Part shown: piece by piece, positions 61,701-64,000 of the stretch
Layout of the letters: every line of letters begins with the position of its first letter
How positions within the stretch are numbered: position 1 is the first letter of the stretch
NCBI RefSeq assembly: GCF_002095435.2
Contig: NZ_MJEJ02000054.1
Coordinates: 1 to 64,000 of the forward strand
Length of the DNA stretch: 64,000 nucleotides
Direction of reading: 5' to 3'
Source of the DNA: Williamsia sp. 1138
GTDB taxonomy: Bacteria > Actinomycetota > Actinomycetes > Mycobacteriales > Mycobacteriaceae
Program-made: the position numbers and the translations under genes
Notes under the pieces: generated by a model
What the model saw: the letters and a program-made list of their open reading frames with translations, nothing else
What the model was told of the DNA's origin: nothing
Database searches by the model: none

Positions 61701-64000
61701 TCGTCGGGGCCTGCCATCGTGATCGCCCGGACGCCGGCGACGTCGCGGTGTCCTCCGTCGACGATCATCTCGACGACCGCGAGATACAGATCCGCGATCC
61801 GATCGGCCAGTGCGTCGTCGATCGCGGCGCGGTCGTTGGTCAGCGCCACCGACACCGACTCATGCAAGGTGACCAGCGCAGTCAACCGATAGTGCGGTGC
61901 CTGGATGTATTCGATAGGTCCCAGATGAAGGTCACCGCCGTCGTTCGGGCGCTGCAGGTTCTCGATCGAGAACAGCGTTTCGAACAACTCCCGAACGCCC
62001 AGCGCCGTGTGCAGATCCAGCAGCGGCACGTGCTGATGATCTCCAACGGTGAGCTCCGCGGCGACAAAGCGTTGCACGACATCGTCGATGGTGTCGCCCG
62101 GCGACCAGCGGACGCGAGTGGGCACGGTGTTGATCAGCATGCCCACGATTCGGTCGATTCCGTCGACGTCCTCACCACGCCCCGCGGTGGTCGAACCGAA
62201 GACCACATCGCTGCGGCTCATCAGAGCACCGACGAGAATGCCCCAGGCCGTGGTCATGACGGTGCCCTCGCTGACCGATCGCGACCGGGCGTAGGCGGTC
62301 AGTGCCTGCCGATGGTCGCGGCTCAGCTCGCGGCGCCGGCGGCCGAACCCGGTCCCTGCCGCACCGTCCGGCAGCGCCGCGGAGATCAGTGTCGGGCCGT
62401 CGATACCTTCGAGATAGTGCTGCCAGGCCGCCACCTCACGCTCGGGGGTGCGCTCGCGCGACCACCAGCGCAGGAAGTCGCGGTGTTGGGGGGCCGCGGA
62501 GTCCAAACTCCCACCGCCATAGGCGGTCACGATGTCGTTCCAGATCAGGGCCACCGACCAGCCGTCGGCGATGAGGTGGTGCACGGTCTGGACGAGTCGA
62601 TGTCGCCCTTCCCCCAGGGTGATCAGGGTGTAGCGCATGAGCGGGGGCCTGGTGAGGTCGAACCGTCGCTCACGCTCCCGGGCAGCGGTCTGATCGACGA
62701 ACTCCGCTGCCTCGTCATCATTTCCACCCGGGAAGGTCAGCGTGCGGAATTCCGGGGCGTGTGCAGAGCCGATCACCCCGACGACCCCACCGGACCGGGT
62801 CGTGTGAAAGCCGGTCGCCAGGGCACCATGCCGCATGATCACCGAACGGGCGGCCTGCTCGAGTCTGGCCACGTCGACAGGTCCGGACAGCTCGACGATC
62901 TGCTGGACCGCGTACGGATCGGGCCCGCGTGAAGCGACAGAGTGAAAGTAGATCCCGGACTGTACCGAGGTCACCGGCAGTACCTCACGCACTTCGCCTG
63001 CCGTCGCGGAGATCTCGGCGATCTCCTGGGCATCGAGCTGGACCAGAGGCGATCCGGACTCGGAGTTCTGCGGCTGTGTCACCGACGCGGATTCGGTCAA
63101 GACCGTGGCCAACCGTTCGGGGGTCCGATGGGCGACGATGTCCTGTGACCGGAGCCGCAGTCCCTCTGGCCGTAGCGCCAGTGCCACCTTCACCGCGACG
63201 ATGCTGTCTCCGCCCAGTGCGAAGAAGTCATCGTCGACGCTGACCTTCTCGACTCCGAGGGTGGCGGCGAAGACATCGCACAGGAGCTGCTCACCCGGGG
63301 TACGGGGGGCGATCGAGCTGCCGCGTCGAGGTTCGCTCGGCGCAGGCAACGCGCTGCGATCCACCTTGCCGTTCGCGGTGACCGCGAAGGCGTCGAGCAC
63401 CGTCAGGCTCGTGGGCACCATGTAGTCCGGCAACCGGTCCCGGCACCACATCTCGAGCTCCTCGAGATCAACTGTGGTGCCGAGATTCTGGGTCACATAG
63501 CCGACGAGATTGTCGGCTCCCGCACTGTTGCCGGCCAAGGACACGACGGCCTGGCGAACCTTCGGGTGCCCGGAGATGATCACTTCGATCTCTTCGAGTT
63601 CGACTCGTCGCCCGCGGATCTTGACCTGGTTGTCCGCCCGGCCCAGAAACTCCAGCGTTCCGTCTTCGCGCCACCTGGCGAGGTCCCCGGTGCGATACAT
63701 CCGCGACCCGTCTGGGTCGAAGGGATTCGACACGAACTTGGCGGCGGTCAAGGTGGGGTTACCGACATATCCACGGCCCAGCAGGAATCCGGCGGCGTAC
63801 AGTTCGCCACCGACGCCGATCGGAACCGGTGCCAGATCGTCGTCGAGGACGTACAACTGGGTATGCGGGTTCGGACGGCCAATCGAGGTCGCGATCCTCT
63901 CCGCCTGGTCACGGTAGATGACGTGGGATACCCCGATGGTCGCCTCGGCCGGTCCATACCCGTGATACAGGGTGGTGGACAACTGCTCTCGGAACCTACT
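58703..64000 (-). CDS. Siderophore NRPS, 5' end cut by window edge
   Basis: The frame is open to the window end: 1765 residues, missing the N-terminus. Numbering from 63982, the order is partial A domain (A5 YHGYGPAEA at 6 to about 215), PCP (GGDS, Ser260), C domain (330-760, HHLIADG at 468-474), A domain (775-1285, P-loop [11 protein letters not shown] at 941), PCP (GGDS, Ser1331) and a C-like terminal domain (1395-1759). By hand alignment the second A domain code reads I-D-T-T-I-S-S-G-D, lacking the usual Asp at position 235. The terminal domain has VHGVVADR instead of HHxxxDG. No thioesterase. Context says siderophore; product not determined. Confidence 0.93.
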   Translation of the reverse strand, partial: SRFREQLSTTLYHGYGPAEATIGVSHVIYRDQAERIATSIGRPNPHTQLYVLDDDLAPVPIGVGGELYAAGFLLGRGYVGNPTLTAAKFVSNPFDPDGSRMYRTGDLARWREDGTLEFLGRADNQVKIRGRRVELEEIEVIISGHPKVRQAVVSLAGNSAGADNLVGYVTQNLGTTVDLEELEMWCRDRLPDYMVPTSLTVLDAFAVTANGKVDRSALPAPSEPRRGSSIAPRTPGEQLLCDVFAATLGVEKVSVDDDFFALGGDSIVAVKVALALRPEGLRLRSQDIVAHRTPERLATVLTESASVTQPQNSESGSPLVQLDAQEIAEISATAGEVREVLPVTSVQSGIYFHSVASRGPDPYAVQQIVELSGPVDVARLEQAARSVIMRHGALATGFHTTRSGGVVGVIGSAHAPEFRTLTFPGGNDDEAAEFVDQTAARERERRFDLTRPPLMRYTLITLGEGRHRLVQTVHHLIADGWSVALIWNDIVTAYGGGSLDSAAPQHRDFLRWWSRERTPEREVAAWQHYLEGIDGPTLISAALPDGAAGTGFGRRRRELSRDHRQALTAYARSRSVSEGTVMTTAWGILVGALMSRSDVVFGSTTAGRGEDVDGIDRIVGMLINTVPTRVRWSPGDTIDDVVQRFVAAELTVGDHQHVPLLDLHTALGVRELFETLFSIENLQRPNDGGDLHLGPIEYIQAPHYRLTALVTLHESVSVALTNDRAAIDDALADRIADLYLAVVEMIVDGGHRDVAGVRAITMAGPDDRGLVVDSWNQTAVDTELPGSVAELLVRRFTESPTALALVQADTRWTYEQLGVRVNSLARLLIEAGVGPETRVALLLPRSPDLVVALLAVIASGGVYVPIDTRHPADRIEHYLADSSPAVMVAADATATTLREAGVRLPGRVILVDDDATVRALAAQSGDPLDDVDRRAPVRANNGAYVVYTSGSTGEAKGVLGSQAALVNRLAWARDQWADDGAGMRLAKSSIGFIDGSTEVLGAVLAGHGLVIADESEMSDAELLADLVAAQGITQLTGVPTLLRAVAEVGGQRVAGVELWICSGEPLAPAAVNAIAAVAPGAGIVNSYGSSEVAGDVAYTAMPAECDAGVVPIGGPVPGSTTYLLDAWLRPVPPGAVGELYVGGTQVGRGYQGRQTLTAARFVADPFGPAGSRLYRTGDLARWSADGRLHYLGRSDFQVQVNGVRIELEEVESALTGVAGVGAAAAFVHESAGSNRLVGYVTAAAGGRLDERTVRDAVSAVLPVHVVPTVLVVDSLPMTSTGKLDRSALPAPDFSSRTRTAREPSGEAERILVSAFAEALGVPTVGVDDDFFDLGGDSISSIAVVRRATREGLSEEGSALTIHDVFALRTPARLAEGRTVATAENTAPQPDPQTSALTPTVTQHRLRLADLAIEDHVLTEVLDLPQRAGSAELRSAVGRLLREFDCLLYRVTPRHRLLWTTEAEPYAEGFEVGAVTEHDRSDVPAAQAIRAVRADVLERVDITTGRGLHVAQVTSADGAHLVVAVHGVVADRCTLHRVTAALAAHLDGADAGNRAPRRSTSDAAEELADLAQSAEADTVLADSVASLLALPVAEVEEPDAGRHLATREVTVQWTSESAQAQRESVERAFLAAVADWSYPDRPVDLEWDLRTHLAAENEVPGAFTAAYPRLAGAEQSATPTYAPWYDLLRFQNKTGRKKLRRVPPPAVLLTQLHGRMTDPACSEGFEGLYRVVARYEFTADGLDLHVLGPESAGDLLDTWIARLGIG

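Noticed and set aside
61370-62932. 520-codon open frame on the plus strand
   Set aside because: It is antisense to the NRPS, with no Shine-Dalgarno and a His/Arg/Asp-rich composition typical of shadows in high-GC DNA.

Overview
The window is high-GC, gene-dense DNA with many GTG/TTG starts and few gaps. It reads as chromosome of a mycolic-acid actinobacterium (Gordonia, Rhodococcus, Williamsia or a close relative). The markers are a DUF222/HNH (13E12-type) protein with a LexA-like box, a FadE5-type acyl-CoA dehydrogenase, a wax ester synthase/DGAT, a mycofactocin-coupled SDR, a DUF4185 secreted protein, and IdeR-type iron boxes around a siderophore locus. I saw no rRNA, CRISPR array, transposase or prophage.

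Left part (1-17.6 kb): a truncated DUF222/HNH gene under a probable SOS box; tRNA-Gly(CCC); a possible 25-residue membrane peptide; an S9 peptidase; a Baeyer-Villiger-type monooxygenase coupled to its TetR regulator, with an operator at the promoter; a P-loop kinase; an exported pentapeptide-repeat protein beside an exported DUF4185 (arabinanase-like) protein; a glycine-tailed membrane protein; an SDR-MoxR-VWA gene set divergent from an MftR-like TetR; and a translationally coupled GNAT / N-succinylamino acid racemase-type enolase pair.

Middle part (17.8-46.6 kb): a lytic transglycosylase, an HdeD protein, a TetR/permease divergon with twin operators, a ribosomal L7/L12-tail-like small protein, an acyltransferase-like membrane protein, an MBL hydrolase coupled to an FAH-family enzyme, YibE/F, a GntR-MFS pair, a hotdog protein and an alpha/beta hydrolase, an orphan ATP-grasp enzyme, a DMT transporter, a PAP2/Aur1-like enzyme, an orphan D12 adenine methylase coupled to a DUF2236 oxygenase, more lipid enzymes (WS/DGAT, PaaI, FadE5, HpcH/HpaI, HSD10-like SDR), endonuclease IV, a small alarmone synthetase and an APC permease.

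Right part (46.7-64 kb): a siderophore locus. A lone lipoprotein SBP has its own iron box. A five-gene operon on the minus strand encodes two FecCD permeases, an ATPase, a second SBP and a PPOX flavoprotein. It diverges from isochorismate synthase across an iron box and a 31-bp tandem duplication. Then come a large DNA-binding protein (alpha-CTD-like plus sigma-4-like), an adenylation-like protein without its catalytic loop (own iron box), a siderophore-interacting-protein/methyltransferase fusion, and an NRPS cut by the right edge. The likely logic is: IdeR derepression under low iron, isochorismate-derived aryl cap plus NRPS chain, ABC import, then flavin reduction by the SIP domain. The SIP-methyltransferase fusion, the dead-looking adenylation protein and the degenerate NRPS terminal domain are the least conventional parts.
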